From contig CANLXN010000004.1 in the NCBI GenBank assembly GCA_947495135.1, forward strand, positions 124,001-188,000: DNA of 64,000 bases, read 5' to 3'. How positions within the stretch are numbered: position 1 is the first letter of the stretch; each line of letters opens with the position of its first letter. The stretch comes from an uncultured Flavobacteriaceae bacterium. GTDB taxonomy: Bacteria > Bacteroidota > Bacteroidia > Flavobacteriales > Flavobacteriaceae. This document shows, one piece after another, positions 20,171-30,358 of this stretch. Both the position numbers and the translations under genes were made by a program. The notes below the pieces were generated by a model that was not told the DNA's origin, searched no databases, and was given only the letters and a program-made list of their open reading frames with translations.

Positions 20171-21211
20171 CTAAGCTGCTGGATTTGGCATTTCGACCTG
20201 TACTTTTTCTATTTCTGTTAAAATTTCTTCGGAAAGCGTCACGTCGATACTATCTATATTTTCTGAAAGTTGCGTAAGAGAGGTAGCTCCTATAATATTA
20301 GAAGTTACAAATGGGCGATCGTTTACAAAGGATAATGCCATTTGCGTAAGGCTCAATCCGAACTTTTCCGCAATAGCATGATACTTTTCGGTTGCCTTTA
20401 AGGAGTTTTCGCTGCTATATCTGCTGTAATTTGGAAAAAGGGTTACACGTCCATTTGAAGGTTTTTGATTATTCAAATATTTTCCTGAAAGGACCCCAAA
20501 AGCAAGAGGAGAATAGGCGAGGTAACCTACATTTTCCATGTGTAAAACTTCAGAAAGTCCTACTTCATCTCTTCGTTGTAATAAGCTATATGCATTTTGT
20601 GTAGATACCATTTTCAATTTACCGTTTCGGTGTTCTTCCATATACCTCATTAGACCAAAGGGTGTTTCATTACTCAATCCCACATGTTTGATTTTTCCTT
20701 GTTTTACAAAACCTTCTAAACGCTCTAAAATTTCAGCTATATTATCCTTCCATTCCTCATTTGCGGCATGCGAATAGTCCCGAACTCCAAAAATATTAAC
20801 GGCACGCTCTGGCCAATGTAACTGATAAAGATCAACATAGTCTGTTTGCAAACGTTTCAAGCTTTTATGAAGCGCATCCTCTAATGAGGCCTGACTAAAA
20901 TCAAGATGAGGCCTTATTTCACTAAAAATACCTCTCCCAGGCCCAGTGATTTTTGTGGCTAGGACTACCTCATCACGTTTGCCCGACTTTGCCAACCAAG
21001 ACCCAATGTACTTTTCGGTAAGTCCTTGCGTTTCCGTTTTATAAGGAACGGCATACATTTCGGCAGTATCGATAAAATTAACTCCCTTATCCAACGCAAA
21101 TTCAAGCTGTTCATGGGCTTCACTTTCGGTGTTTTGATTCCCAAAAGTCATAGTGCCCAAACAGATTTTGCTTACTTTTAAATCGGTATTTGGAAGGGTG
21201 GTGTATTTCAT
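20171..21211 (-). CDS. aldo/keto reductase (Tas-like)
   Basis: KICLGTMTFGNQNTESEAHEQLEFALDKGVNFIDTAEMYAVP, DYVDLYQLHWPERAVN, KIKHVGLSNETPFG. Confidence 0.93.
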   Translation of the reverse strand: MKYTTLPNTDLKVSKICLGTMTFGNQNTESEAHEQLEFALDKGVNFIDTAEMYAVPYKTETQGLTEKYIGSWLAKSGKRDEVVLATKITGPGRGIFSEIRPHLDFSQASLEDALHKSLKRLQTDYVDLYQLHWPERAVNIFGVRDYSHAANEEWKDNIAEILERLEGFVKQGKIKHVGLSNETPFGLMRYMEEHRNGKLKMVSTQNAYSLLQRRDEVGLSEVLHMENVGYLAYSPLAFGVLSGKYLNNQKPSNGRVTLFPNYSRYSSENSLKATEKYHAIAEKFGLSLTQMALSFVNDRPFVTSNIIGATSLTQLSENIDSIDVTLSEEILTEIEKVQVEMPNPAA

Positions 21212-21289
21212 ATGCTAATTCTTAATTCTATCTATTTACGTATTTGTAAAAGAAGGTATCTTTTGAGTTGCGAAGTTACTTATATCAAC

Positions 21290-23890
21290 TTAGTTTTCAG
21301 AATTGGTCAGTGTCTTTTTCCGAAGAAAAAATAGCCCGAAAACGAGCAAAGCCAATGCTCCCAGTATAAACCACCAATAATTAAAGCTATCCCCAACATC
21401 TGTATTTCCATAGTAAACAAAACCTGCCCAGTAGTAAGGAGATTTCTTGATATTGTCCAACTCTGGATTCTCTAAATAATTGAGTTTTGCTCTGTGCAAT
21501 GCCTCATTTTTGGACTTGCTTTGGACATAGTTCTTATAAAAGCCTTCCATGAGTTGCGCGGTACTAAGATCATTAACTTTCCATTGAGAGAATAATACAT
21601 TAGTCGTTCCCGTATACTGAAAAGCCCTCGCAATACTAAGTGCTCCTTCCCCCTTTAAAACCTTTCCCACTCCAGTTTCACAGGCACTCAGAACAACCAA
21701 ATCTTTATTGAATTGATAGCCATACAACTCTTCCACACTCATGGTTCGATCTGCAAATTCTATAGCGGCAGATTGTGTGAAAGTCCCTCCGTTGGCATGG
21801 GTTGAAATATGAATAGTATTGTACTTCTCCACCTCCTTAAGAAACTGAACGGTGGTGGCGTTTTGATCCATCAATACATTCGCAGAAGTTGATTTTTCTA
21901 AAGCCTCAGCCTCCTGAACCGAATAGGACAACTCCCTATTTGTCCCCTTAAAAACTGGGAAAACTCCTAAGACTTTAGGATCTAAATGTTGTTTGTTTGA
22001 AGGTGAGACCTCTAATGCGAAAGACAGTTTGTAAGATACTTCCGTATCCTTAATTAAAAATGGCATTTTTTCGAACAAGGATTCCTGTGTTGGGGTCTTT
22101 ATGAGTGCGCTCATTGGTACGAAGGATAGAATACCATCGGGAATTATCACTATTTTTTTGCCGAGACGTAGGGACAACTTCTTGAATAAAATATGGCTCT
22201 TTTCGGCAAAAAGTGCTGGATTATTATTGATTTTAGAGGGGTCTTCAAAGAAGGCATTGAAATCAACACATGCCGTTAAAAATTCGTCTCTTGCTGCGGG
22301 GTTACTAGCTAGTTCTATAAAAGACGTATAACCATCGGCAACCGTTATTTGAAAGATCTTGTTTTGCCCAATGAAATAACTAATAAATGTCTCTTGCTTT
22401 TCGCTTACCTGAGCCTTTAATTTGGCAAAGGAAATCCTTGTTTTTTTGAACATTTCGGGATAGAGGGCTCTAAACTCTGCGTATAACCCTCGCTGTAGCA
22501 GCATAGCCTCATTATACGCAATATGCAGGCTTTTTAATTTAGATCGGTCTAGGGAAAAGGAATTGGAGACTTGGTCTATTTGTAGTTGCAGTTGAGTTAG
22601 GCGTTGTTGTACAACTGAAAATTTCTGAACCAATTCCTTATCGGTGTGTTGCGTAATAATGTTCTTCCACTTTCTAGCTTCTCCCAGCACCGGAGACTTC
22701 GATCTGTTGTCCACAATAATTGCTTCGCGAAGCCAAGTAGTATCTTCTGGACTTTGAGTGTGTAACTTCAATAACAGTTGAAGGCAGCGCTCACTTCTAT
22801 TCTTTTGACGGGTCTGCTGCAGAAGTTTGGATTCTTGCAACGAAGTGTTTCTATTTAATAAATTTTGGACCTCAAAAGCAAGCTGATAAGCGCGGTAAGC
22901 CTTTTCTGTCTTTCCTTCATTTTCGAATAAAGCTGCACTAAGATCTAAAGCATCTAGAAGGGTGTTCTCCGGAATTAATTGCCGCAGGTTAGGGTGGTCT
23001 TGATGCGAAGCATAATCCAAAATTAAAACATCGTATACTTTATTTAGGTACGTCTTAGAATTGGATATTCGACTGTTCGTCATGTAAACCTGAGCAAGTG
23101 CCAAATATAATTTGGCGAGTTCTCGCGGGGTGGTTTCATTCACTAATTCAGATTCTAGGGCTTGTTTCAGAGATGCTATGGCCTTCGATGGATTGCCTTG
23201 GGCCAGGTAAATCTTACTAGCTAATTTTAGGGCTACAGGACTAGAACGAAATGCTGGGTCGTCCATAAGTTTTTCTGCCAATGCTGTTCTACCCAAACTC
23301 AAATAATTATTTGCTAGGTTAAGCTTAAAACGATGATCGGTTGGCGCTAATTTTAGGCCCATTTCAAGGGTGTTAATCGCTCTTTGAAAATCACCTTTAT
23401 TTTGAAATACAACGGAAAGGTTCAATAGGCCAGAAATTTCTGATTGTTTTTCATTTCTGTCTTGGGCAATTAAAATGTATTCTTTAATGATATTCTCTGC
23501 TTCACTTAAGGCATTCGTCTTGATATACAAATTACCTAATGGAATGTAACAGGAATTCACCATGTCATAGACCGCTAGATCTGTGGAACCAAATAATTTC
23601 TTGGCTTCTTCATAATTTTTAATGGCTTTTGGTAGTTGCGAAAAGCGCTGTTGATAAAAACCTAACTGACAAAGAGAAATAACCTTGGCTATGGAATCGT
23701 CAGTGCTTACGGGTTTATATTGTTTTATTGCAATATCAAAATTATTTAAGTTAGATAAAGAAGGAGTTGCCAAGAAAAGGTCTAGTTCTTTGTAGGCTTC
23801 TTCAGCAGAAGTAATCTGGGAGAACATTTCAGCAGAACACAACAAAAGCAATCCCCAAAGGCTTAACTGTATGTACCTTAGAACTTCCAA
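21290..23890 (-). CDS. exported TPR-CHAT domain protein with C-terminal TM anchor
   Basis: N-terminal signal-like segment, TPRs, CHAT motifs HISTHANG and VVLSACETGVGKVLKGEGALSIARAF, TM WWFILGALALLVFGLFFLRKK; TTG start overlapping the upstream gene. Confidence 0.88.
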   Translation of the reverse strand: MEVLRYIQLSLWGLLLLCSAEMFSQITSAEEAYKELDLFLATPSLSNLNNFDIAIKQYKPVSTDDSIAKVISLCQLGFYQQRFSQLPKAIKNYEEAKKLFGSTDLAVYDMVNSCYIPLGNLYIKTNALSEAENIIKEYILIAQDRNEKQSEISGLLNLSVVFQNKGDFQRAINTLEMGLKLAPTDHRFKLNLANNYLSLGRTALAEKLMDDPAFRSSPVALKLASKIYLAQGNPSKAIASLKQALESELVNETTPRELAKLYLALAQVYMTNSRISNSKTYLNKVYDVLILDYASHQDHPNLRQLIPENTLLDALDLSAALFENEGKTEKAYRAYQLAFEVQNLLNRNTSLQESKLLQQTRQKNRSERCLQLLLKLHTQSPEDTTWLREAIIVDNRSKSPVLGEARKWKNIITQHTDKELVQKFSVVQQRLTQLQLQIDQVSNSFSLDRSKLKSLHIAYNEAMLLQRGLYAEFRALYPEMFKKTRISFAKLKAQVSEKQETFISYFIGQNKIFQITVADGYTSFIELASNPAARDEFLTACVDFNAFFEDPSKINNNPALFAEKSHILFKKLSLRLGKKIVIIPDGILSFVPMSALIKTPTQESLFEKMPFLIKDTEVSYKLSFALEVSPSNKQHLDPKVLGVFPVFKGTNRELSYSVQEAEALEKSTSANVLMDQNATTVQFLKEVEKYNTIHISTHANGGTFTQSAAIEFADRTMSVEELYGYQFNKDLVVLSACETGVGKVLKGEGALSIARAFQYTGTTNVLFSQWKVNDLSTAQLMEGFYKNYVQSKSKNEALHRAKLNYLENPELDNIKKSPYYWAGFVYYGNTDVGDSFNYWWFILGALALLVFGLFFLRKKTLTNSEN

Positions 23891-25902
23891 ATTCCGTATA
23901 CTTGAATCTGTGACGTAGGTTCGTTAAAGTTGTAAACGTATCGCATGCCTACGCTGGGACCAATTCTTACTCCTCCAACATTAGCGCCAATAAATACACC
24001 GCTCTGAAAATTAGAAAAACTTTCGTTGCAATCGGTTTTCTGAAACGTATCTCGTGTTTCGTCCCTGATCTCTCCTTCACCCGGTATCGCAATGGAATAT
24101 TCACCAGTGGTTTCTCCAACACAGCTACTGCTCAAATCCATCTTTAACTGTACACCCGCTCCAACAGCCAGAAAATTATTGAGGTTATATCGATAAGAAA
24201 TAGGAACCAAATAGGTGGAAATCCCCTTTTCTTCGTTGTCCTCGGTAAACCGAACAATCTCACTTATCCCAATATCGTTGGTATTGATAGTTTCAAAGTT
24301 CCTCAGCGTTTCAAACGACTTGGCCGAAAAGAACAATTCTGCCTGAAAATAGCCTTTATAACTTTTAAAGGGAGAAACAGTGATCCCAGCAAAATACTCT
24401 TTACTATTATCCAGATCCGGGTTAAAAATATATCCAGCCTTGGCTCCAATAGAAATACCAGGCATAAAACGAGTAGTGCTGTAATTGGTTAGAATGGGTT
24501 CGTTTTTGTCGAAAAATATAGCCGTTCTACTCCTCGTCTTTACTTTGTGGAATTTATCTCCAAACTTCATACTATAGCGAACAAACCCTTTGGTCGAATC
24601 TCGTTCAGTCACGCCTTTTTGCTCGCTCCCCGGAAGATAAATCTTTTTAAACGTGAATATAATCTTGTCTTTTTGTAGAATAGTGTCCAAACACGAATAA
24701 TTTACTTCCCGCTCCTTAGGACAAATGGGACATTCTGGATACATATCCTTCACCTCCAAGGTAGATTTATCAAACATTTCGGGAGTATCCACTTCGAGAC
24801 GGATAGTGTTTGCAGGTCCTTCTCCGTTATTTTGAAATCGGACTTTAAATTTTAATCGTTTTAAACGCGCCCAACGGTAATTCATGATGGTTCCGCTAGA
24901 CGACATTTTATTGGGATCGTGAGATGTTACAATCTCCAATTCGGTATCCTTTACCGTATGGTTTCCGTAATCTCGATCTGGTACGTAGATACTTCGCAGC
25001 GTTACAATTGCGCTGGTATCTTTCAACATTTCGGGGGTGGTTTTCAAGGTTCTAAAAAGGTTGCGTTCCTCTCCCGGCTGCATATCGTTAAACTCAATTA
25101 TTTGATAATCCCTATACAGTTCTTGTGATTCCTCCAATGTTGGCGGAAGTAGCAATCGTTTGGTAGAATCCTGCACCGTTTGTCTCTGAAAAACCAATTC
25201 GTTTTCTGCTTCTGCGAGATAGGATTTGCTGTAATTTTCTTCGGAAATTCCCTTGGGTGAATGACTGTTCTGTGCAAGTAATAACTCGCTAGCGATCTTT
25301 TCGCCGTGAAACATCCTGGTGTCTTCCAAAATGAAATTATTGTCTTTAAACTGGGTATCGTTGTAGAATAAATAGAGCTTTCCGTTGGTCACGTATTGCT
25401 TTGTGTTCTTGTAACTGGTTATTAAAACCAAATCTTGATTTGGCAAAGCGTCTCTATTGGTTTTTAGAAGAAGGTCGTCCTCACCTAAAAAGGGAGAATC
25501 TGCAGAAGCAGCTGCTACATCTGTGGTTGCATCTTCATCGAAATTAACTGAAACCTGCTTGGGCCTACTTTCTGGCGGTTTTCCGTTATCGTAGTTATTC
25601 GTACTCCAAAGTTGGACGGTATAGTCGCCCGACTTTTTATAGGCGTGTTTCGGTTTTTCCTCAAAACTATAATTCCCGTCTCCAAGCTCCCAGTAATACG
25701 TATAATGGGCTTTTGGTGCTCCTGCAACCTGATTGAGCGGAGGCATCGTCGCTCCAAAATTCACCTGATTTCCCAGCACGTCATAAAAAATGGGTGCACT
25801 TCTGGTAATGGTATCGGCAACAGTAGTCTGTGAGAAAATTTCCGAAGAACTCAAGAACAATCCTATAAAAAGGGCCAAGAATATAATGGGTAGTCTTCTC
25901 AT
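23878..25902 (-). CDS. PKD-domain protein with C-terminal outer-membrane beta-barrel-like region
   Basis: Signal peptide (MRRLPIIFLALFIGLFLSSSEIFSQ), YYWELGDGNYSFEEKPKHAYKKSGDYTVQLWS PKD unit, amphipathic C-terminus ending VYGIWKF. Confidence 0.75.
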   Translation of the reverse strand: MRRLPIIFLALFIGLFLSSSEIFSQTTVADTITRSAPIFYDVLGNQVNFGATMPPLNQVAGAPKAHYTYYWELGDGNYSFEEKPKHAYKKSGDYTVQLWSTNNYDNGKPPESRPKQVSVNFDEDATTDVAAASADSPFLGEDDLLLKTNRDALPNQDLVLITSYKNTKQYVTNGKLYLFYNDTQFKDNNFILEDTRMFHGEKIASELLLAQNSHSPKGISEENYSKSYLAEAENELVFQRQTVQDSTKRLLLPPTLEESQELYRDYQIIEFNDMQPGEERNLFRTLKTTPEMLKDTSAIVTLRSIYVPDRDYGNHTVKDTELEIVTSHDPNKMSSSGTIMNYRWARLKRLKFKVRFQNNGEGPANTIRLEVDTPEMFDKSTLEVKDMYPECPICPKEREVNYSCLDTILQKDKIIFTFKKIYLPGSEQKGVTERDSTKGFVRYSMKFGDKFHKVKTRSRTAIFFDKNEPILTNYSTTRFMPGISIGAKAGYIFNPDLDNSKEYFAGITVSPFKSYKGYFQAELFFSAKSFETLRNFETINTNDIGISEIVRFTEDNEEKGISTYLVPISYRYNLNNFLAVGAGVQLKMDLSSSCVGETTGEYSIAIPGEGEIRDETRDTFQKTDCNESFSNFQSGVFIGANVGGVRIGPSVGMRYVYNFNEPTSQIQVYGIWKF

Positions 25903-25903
25903 C

Positions 25904-26899
25904 CTATAAATTATTAAGTGCATTGATTAAACCAGCCTCATCTGTGGTAGTTGTTTCCAAGGTAGTAGTTAAAAGATCTTGCTCCACTGTGCCTTCTTTG
26001 GTGGCAAAAACATATTGCTCATCCTGTACTGTCACAAAAATGATATCGGCGCCTTGACCTGTTGGAAGTTGTGCAAAGCTCTCGGTATACACCTCTAGAT
26101 CTGTGTCGTATTCATCAAAAAGGCCAATGGCCGTACTTGGTGTATCGTATTGAATGAAGACGTTCGCATTGGTTTTGTTATATCCGTTGGGGGCCTTATT
26201 GTAGACAGTACTACGCGGACTTTCATTCTCATTATACCTCCCAATATTTTTCCATCCTACGCTTCCAACAACAGCCTGATAGCCAAAAATGAGTTCCCCA
26301 TTAGCACCTTGTATTGGTTCTTCAACTACTGGAATAGTGGAAATCTCTTCCTCCCATAAAACGGTACAAAGTAGTTCTGGGCAAGTGGGTGAGGCAAATA
26401 AGAATTGCTGTCTCCCAAGATTAGACGATGGGATAAAGGATCGAATGGGTTGTAAAATTTCTACAGGTTCATCATTGAAGGTGATATCCAAGAAAAAGAT
26501 GCTTTCGCTAAAGAGCGGTTCGATTGCGCCGTTTAGATTGATTCCGTTGGTGGATAACTGACAGGCAACAATTTCTCCAGGCTCATACATTTCGAGCAAG
26601 GATATGGTTACATCTCCATCAATAATAGCTCCGTTTTGACCAAAACTCTTGGGGTTAATAAAAAGAGTTGTGCCTTGTTCGGCAGTGATGACCGTTGGCT
26701 CAAAATTAAAAGCGGTGAAGGTCTGTACGCGCGGTAATCTGCAATCGAGCAAGCTTTGTTGGTACTCGGCGCCATCTATGGGCCCCACGGCATTAGGTAA
26801 TTGAAGGGGTCCTTTTTCGCAATTTTCATCTCCATCACTAGAGCAAGCTATAAAAAGGCAGCTCAGCATGACGATCAAATAGGTGAGATTCGATTTCAT
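25904..26899 (-). CDS. lipoprotein, paralog of 27011-28048
   Basis: MKSNLTYLIVMLSCLFIACSSDGDENC lipobox; shares VTISLLEMY...STNGINLNG...WEEE with the neighbour. Confidence 0.7.
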   Translation of the reverse strand: MKSNLTYLIVMLSCLFIACSSDGDENCEKGPLQLPNAVGPIDGAEYQQSLLDCRLPRVQTFTAFNFEPTVITAEQGTTLFINPKSFGQNGAIIDGDVTISLLEMYEPGEIVACQLSTNGINLNGAIEPLFSESIFFLDITFNDEPVEILQPIRSFIPSSNLGRQQFLFASPTCPELLCTVLWEEEISTIPVVEEPIQGANGELIFGYQAVVGSVGWKNIGRYNENESPRSTVYNKAPNGYNKTNANVFIQYDTPSTAIGLFDEYDTDLEVYTESFAQLPTGQGADIIFVTVQDEQYVFATKEGTVEQDLLTTTLETTTTDEAGLINALNNL

Positions 26900-27010
26900 G
26901 ATAGTTAGTTTAGTTGTTGAAAGTTACATAAAATCCAAATAGCAGCTTAAAAAGCAGGCACCCCAAGATCCAATTGGAGTCCCAAGGCGCCGCTCCTCAA
27001 ACATCAACAC

Positions 27011-28048
27011 TTATGGCAAAGCGTCTATTAGGGCAAAAAGTTCTGCTTCTGTAGCCGTTTGGGTGGTGGTAATCACTTCAATATGATCATCTCCTATAAT
27101 AGCGGCTTGTATGGCATATACGTAACTCCCATTTTGAACCGATATGAAGATGAAATGTACTTCCTTACCAATTGGCATCTGTCCGTAGTGTTCAGAAAAA
27201 AGTTGGTCGTCTTCCACGTAGATATCTAGCAAGGCGAGACCCGTTTCTCCATCGTATGAAATATAGACTGCACTATTGTCTGCATTGTATCCTTCAGGAA
27301 CATCTGCATAAACAATGGTTTTAGGTCCTGTGTACGAACCCCATCTATCTAAATTGGTCCATCCAAAATTATCGGTAAAGGCGGTGTATCCCGTTGCAGG
27401 AGTTCCGTCTATTCCCATTCCTTCTCCTTGAAAAAGTTCTCCGTCCTCTTCTTCTTCCCAAACCACATCACAATCAATCTCTATGCAGTCATCAATTGGA
27501 GTGAAAATGGTCATTTCTGGGTCGAAGGTATCGTTAGGAGCAAAAATTTGATAGGGTGCATTTAACTTCAATTGCTCCCCATTTTGAGTGGCGTTGATAT
27601 GAAATTCTCCAGCAGAAAGGATGGTTTCCACATCTCCATTTTCATTCATACCATTGGTAGGCAACTTGCTTAACACCATATCTGCTTTGTTGTAAATTTC
27701 AATTAAGGTAACATCCACATCTCCAGTTACTGGATCGCCATTTTCAAATTCTAAGGAGTTTGCACCAAACACTACATTGGTTCCCTGGTCGCCAATAATC
27801 ACCTCCCATGAAGAGGCATCGATCACAAATGTCTGTTGAGCATCTTCACGTCGGTCTAGAATGCTTTCTACTAGTTCTTCTCCACTAATTTCTAATGGTA
27901 CATCTATATCCACAACGTCCACGTCGTCTGCCATTTCGCAGCTTACCAATGCGGCAGCCAACATTGCACTAGCACAGATTGTTTTTAATGTTTTTCTAAC
28001 TAAGGGGTTATTGCTTAGTATGTTGAATTCAATTTTTTGCGTTTTCAT
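27011..28048 (-). CDS. lipoprotein, paralog of 25904-26899
   Basis: Start moved to MKTQKIEFNILSNNPLVRKTLKTICASAMLAAALVSCEMADD; VDVTLIEIYNKADMVLSKLPTNGMNENG. Confidence 0.7.
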   Translation of the reverse strand: MKTQKIEFNILSNNPLVRKTLKTICASAMLAAALVSCEMADDVDVVDIDVPLEISGEELVESILDRREDAQQTFVIDASSWEVIIGDQGTNVVFGANSLEFENGDPVTGDVDVTLIEIYNKADMVLSKLPTNGMNENGDVETILSAGEFHINATQNGEQLKLNAPYQIFAPNDTFDPEMTIFTPIDDCIEIDCDVVWEEEEDGELFQGEGMGIDGTPATGYTAFTDNFGWTNLDRWGSYTGPKTIVYADVPEGYNADNSAVYISYDGETGLALLDIYVEDDQLFSEHYGQMPIGKEVHFIFISVQNGSYVYAIQAAIIGDDHIEVITTTQTATEAELFALIDALP

Positions 28049-28232
28049 AATTTCTGTTTTTATAAGGTTTATATGTCTATATCCACACTTTCTGAAATTG
28101 TTACCCCCTTTATTAGACATGAGACATGAGAGGTGGGTGGTGAGACGTGAGAGGTGAGAGGTTGTTGGGGATTTGGGATTGAAGTTGAAAAATGGACGAC
28201 GATAACTAGTCCTGATTTCCCTTTCCTCGACA

Positions 28233-28272
28233 CAAAAAAAATTCCGCATCACAAAAAGCGTGACACGGAATT
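28233..28272 (-). terminator. intrinsic terminator of 28300-30042
   Basis: AATTCCG-TG-TCAC...GTGA-TG-CGGAATT followed by U-tract on the minus strand. Confidence 0.8.
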
Positions 28273-28299
28273 AGGGTTAGTTAGGGATTGGGTTATTGT

Positions 28300-30042
28300 C
28301 TACTTCTTAATGAACTTAAACGTTTGGGCTTGTCGGTTATCGTCCATGATGTTTAGGAAATACAATCCGTTTGTAAGTTGGTCTACTTGAATGGATTTAT
28401 CTGAATTAAAGTTTCCATTCGCAACCACTCTTCCTAGAGAATCCATCAAGGTGTAGCTCACTGCATTTTGAACCGTTGTATACAGCACATCACTTACTGG
28501 ATTAGGGAAGATCACTCCAGTATTGATTTGTACATCTCCATTCGATAAGCTTCCTGTACAGTCGTTTTCTGTAAAATTAAATCCGCTTACGTTCAAATTA
28601 AATGGCGTGGCATTACTTGGTGTTGAACCTGAGAATACTTGAACAAGCAACCTATTAACAGGTGTGTGACTGATAGTAAGTGGTGCATTCTCGCACACAT
28701 TTCTCTTGTCTGTTCCTGTTTTGTATAGTTCTGCCTTAGTGAAATCTGCCGAATCATTTCTTCTGTATCCAACGTGGAAATAATCGTTTACACTTCCTGT
28801 CGAGTTACGTCCTGTAAAACTCATGTCTGGATAGTAGATCAATGGCATTTGTCCATTCCAGAAATTAAATTCGTCTCCGGTTGGCTCTACATGAGGAACT
28901 AAGAATTGATAGTTAGGTCCCACCGCATTTCCTGTTGCTTTTTCAAATTCGTATACAAAGATGTTGCTTGTTCCAAATTGTGCAACTCCTGCGTTATCGA
29001 TCCAGTTTTCGTCTCTATCGTATCCTGTGATTACTAAGTTGTTCGGACTTACAAGAGACTCCATGATATTGAACGCATATTTGTCGTATTCGTTCCCATT
29101 TGCGTACCAAGATCTAGCAGCGTCCACATTTCCGGTGGCATTATCGAATACCGTCACTCCAAAAAAGTGAGATACTGAATAATTGGCAAGCATGTAAATT
29201 CTACCGTCGGCAGCGTCGAAATAAGCATCTACGCTCACATCTCTAGAGTTTCCGAAAATATAACTCTGATCCCACATCCAACTTCCTTGAAAGTCTACTT
29301 TGTGTGCTAAAACTGCTTGTTGCGTCTGGTTAGAAGAATTTAAACCTGTTGCGCTTCCTGTGATAAAGAAACCGTCGCTGGTTTCGGTGATTCCGTTGAT
29401 GAAATCGTAATCGGCTGTAGCAGATACCGAAGTATCCAATTCTAGAGACCAAAGGATATTTAGATTTACATCCGTTCTCAATACAAAACCGATGTTGTTT
29501 GCACAATTGGTGTCTACGTTATAGCAACCGCTAAAGAAACCACCTACTACAAATCCAGGGTCCCCTATTGCGTCTCCATCCACATCACTTTCGGTGTATT
29601 GAATATTTAGACCGCGCGAATTAAAGTTAGGAGAAACGATATCGTAGTATTGTACATTAAGCACATTTCCAGTATTTGCTTCAATTTCTGCGATAAAAGT
29701 TCTTTTGGTACCTCCTACATCTACAGAACCTGTTACGTAGGTAATATCGAAACGGTTTACAATGTCGAATACTCTTGCATTTGGTAGTGCACCTCCATCG
29801 TATTTTCTGGCCCACACCACATTTCCGGTTTGGCTTACACGTTTAAGCGTAAATACTTGAGTAGTCATGGAAGCATCGAATAAGTTAGCCGCCACCATGA
29901 TGTCGTCTGAACCATCGTTTAAAGGGTCCTGATTAAGATCGTGGTAATGTTCGTTGTTTACTCCAACATTGGTTTGGTGTTGTGCAGATAAGCAAAGCGT
30001 GAATAAAAAAGCAAGTGTCGAAAAAAGTAGTTTAGTTTTCAT
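28300..30042 (-). CDS. T9SS type A sorting-domain secreted protein
   Basis: Signal peptide MKTKLLFSTLAFLFTLCLSAQ; C-terminal GVIFPNPVSDVLYTTVQNAVSYTLMDSLGRVVANG...FKFIKK. Confidence 0.88.
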   Translation of the reverse strand: MKTKLLFSTLAFLFTLCLSAQHQTNVGVNNEHYHDLNQDPLNDGSDDIMVAANLFDASMTTQVFTLKRVSQTGNVVWARKYDGGALPNARVFDIVNRFDITYVTGSVDVGGTKRTFIAEIEANTGNVLNVQYYDIVSPNFNSRGLNIQYTESDVDGDAIGDPGFVVGGFFSGCYNVDTNCANNIGFVLRTDVNLNILWSLELDTSVSATADYDFINGITETSDGFFITGSATGLNSSNQTQQAVLAHKVDFQGSWMWDQSYIFGNSRDVSVDAYFDAADGRIYMLANYSVSHFFGVTVFDNATGNVDAARSWYANGNEYDKYAFNIMESLVSPNNLVITGYDRDENWIDNAGVAQFGTSNIFVYEFEKATGNAVGPNYQFLVPHVEPTGDEFNFWNGQMPLIYYPDMSFTGRNSTGSVNDYFHVGYRRNDSADFTKAELYKTGTDKRNVCENAPLTISHTPVNRLLVQVFSGSTPSNATPFNLNVSGFNFTENDCTGSLSNGDVQINTGVIFPNPVSDVLYTTVQNAVSYTLMDSLGRVVANGNFNSDKSIQVDQLTNGLYFLNIMDDNRQAQTFKFIKK

Positions 30043-30160
30043 AATATAGATTTTAAAAATTGTGTTTTAATTTGTTTACACTTCTATATCTTATGTTTTA
30101 CTTTTTGTTACCTCTATTTTTTATTTTTTTCTGAAATGTTCTGAAATATTCAAATCATTG

Positions 30161-30234
30161 TCACTTCGAGTGATTTTCATCAGGCACGAGTGAAAATTGA
30201 ATCGAGAAACACGCAGCGACCTTTTGTTCTCGAT
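30161..30234. repeat. structured intergenic palindromic element
   Basis: Two consecutive hairpins: ATTTTCA (30173-30179)/TGAAAAT (30191-30197) and ATCGAGAA (30201-30208)/TTCTCGAT (30227-30234). Confidence 0.5.
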
Positions 30235-30358
30235 ACAAAAGCGACTTTAATTTATCCTTCACTGCACAGTATTAACAATATTTTTCCTACTTTTTCCTTC
30301 TCCCCATCTGATGCAACCGCGTCTGTTTTCTATTTTATGAACTAATCAAAACCAAGCA

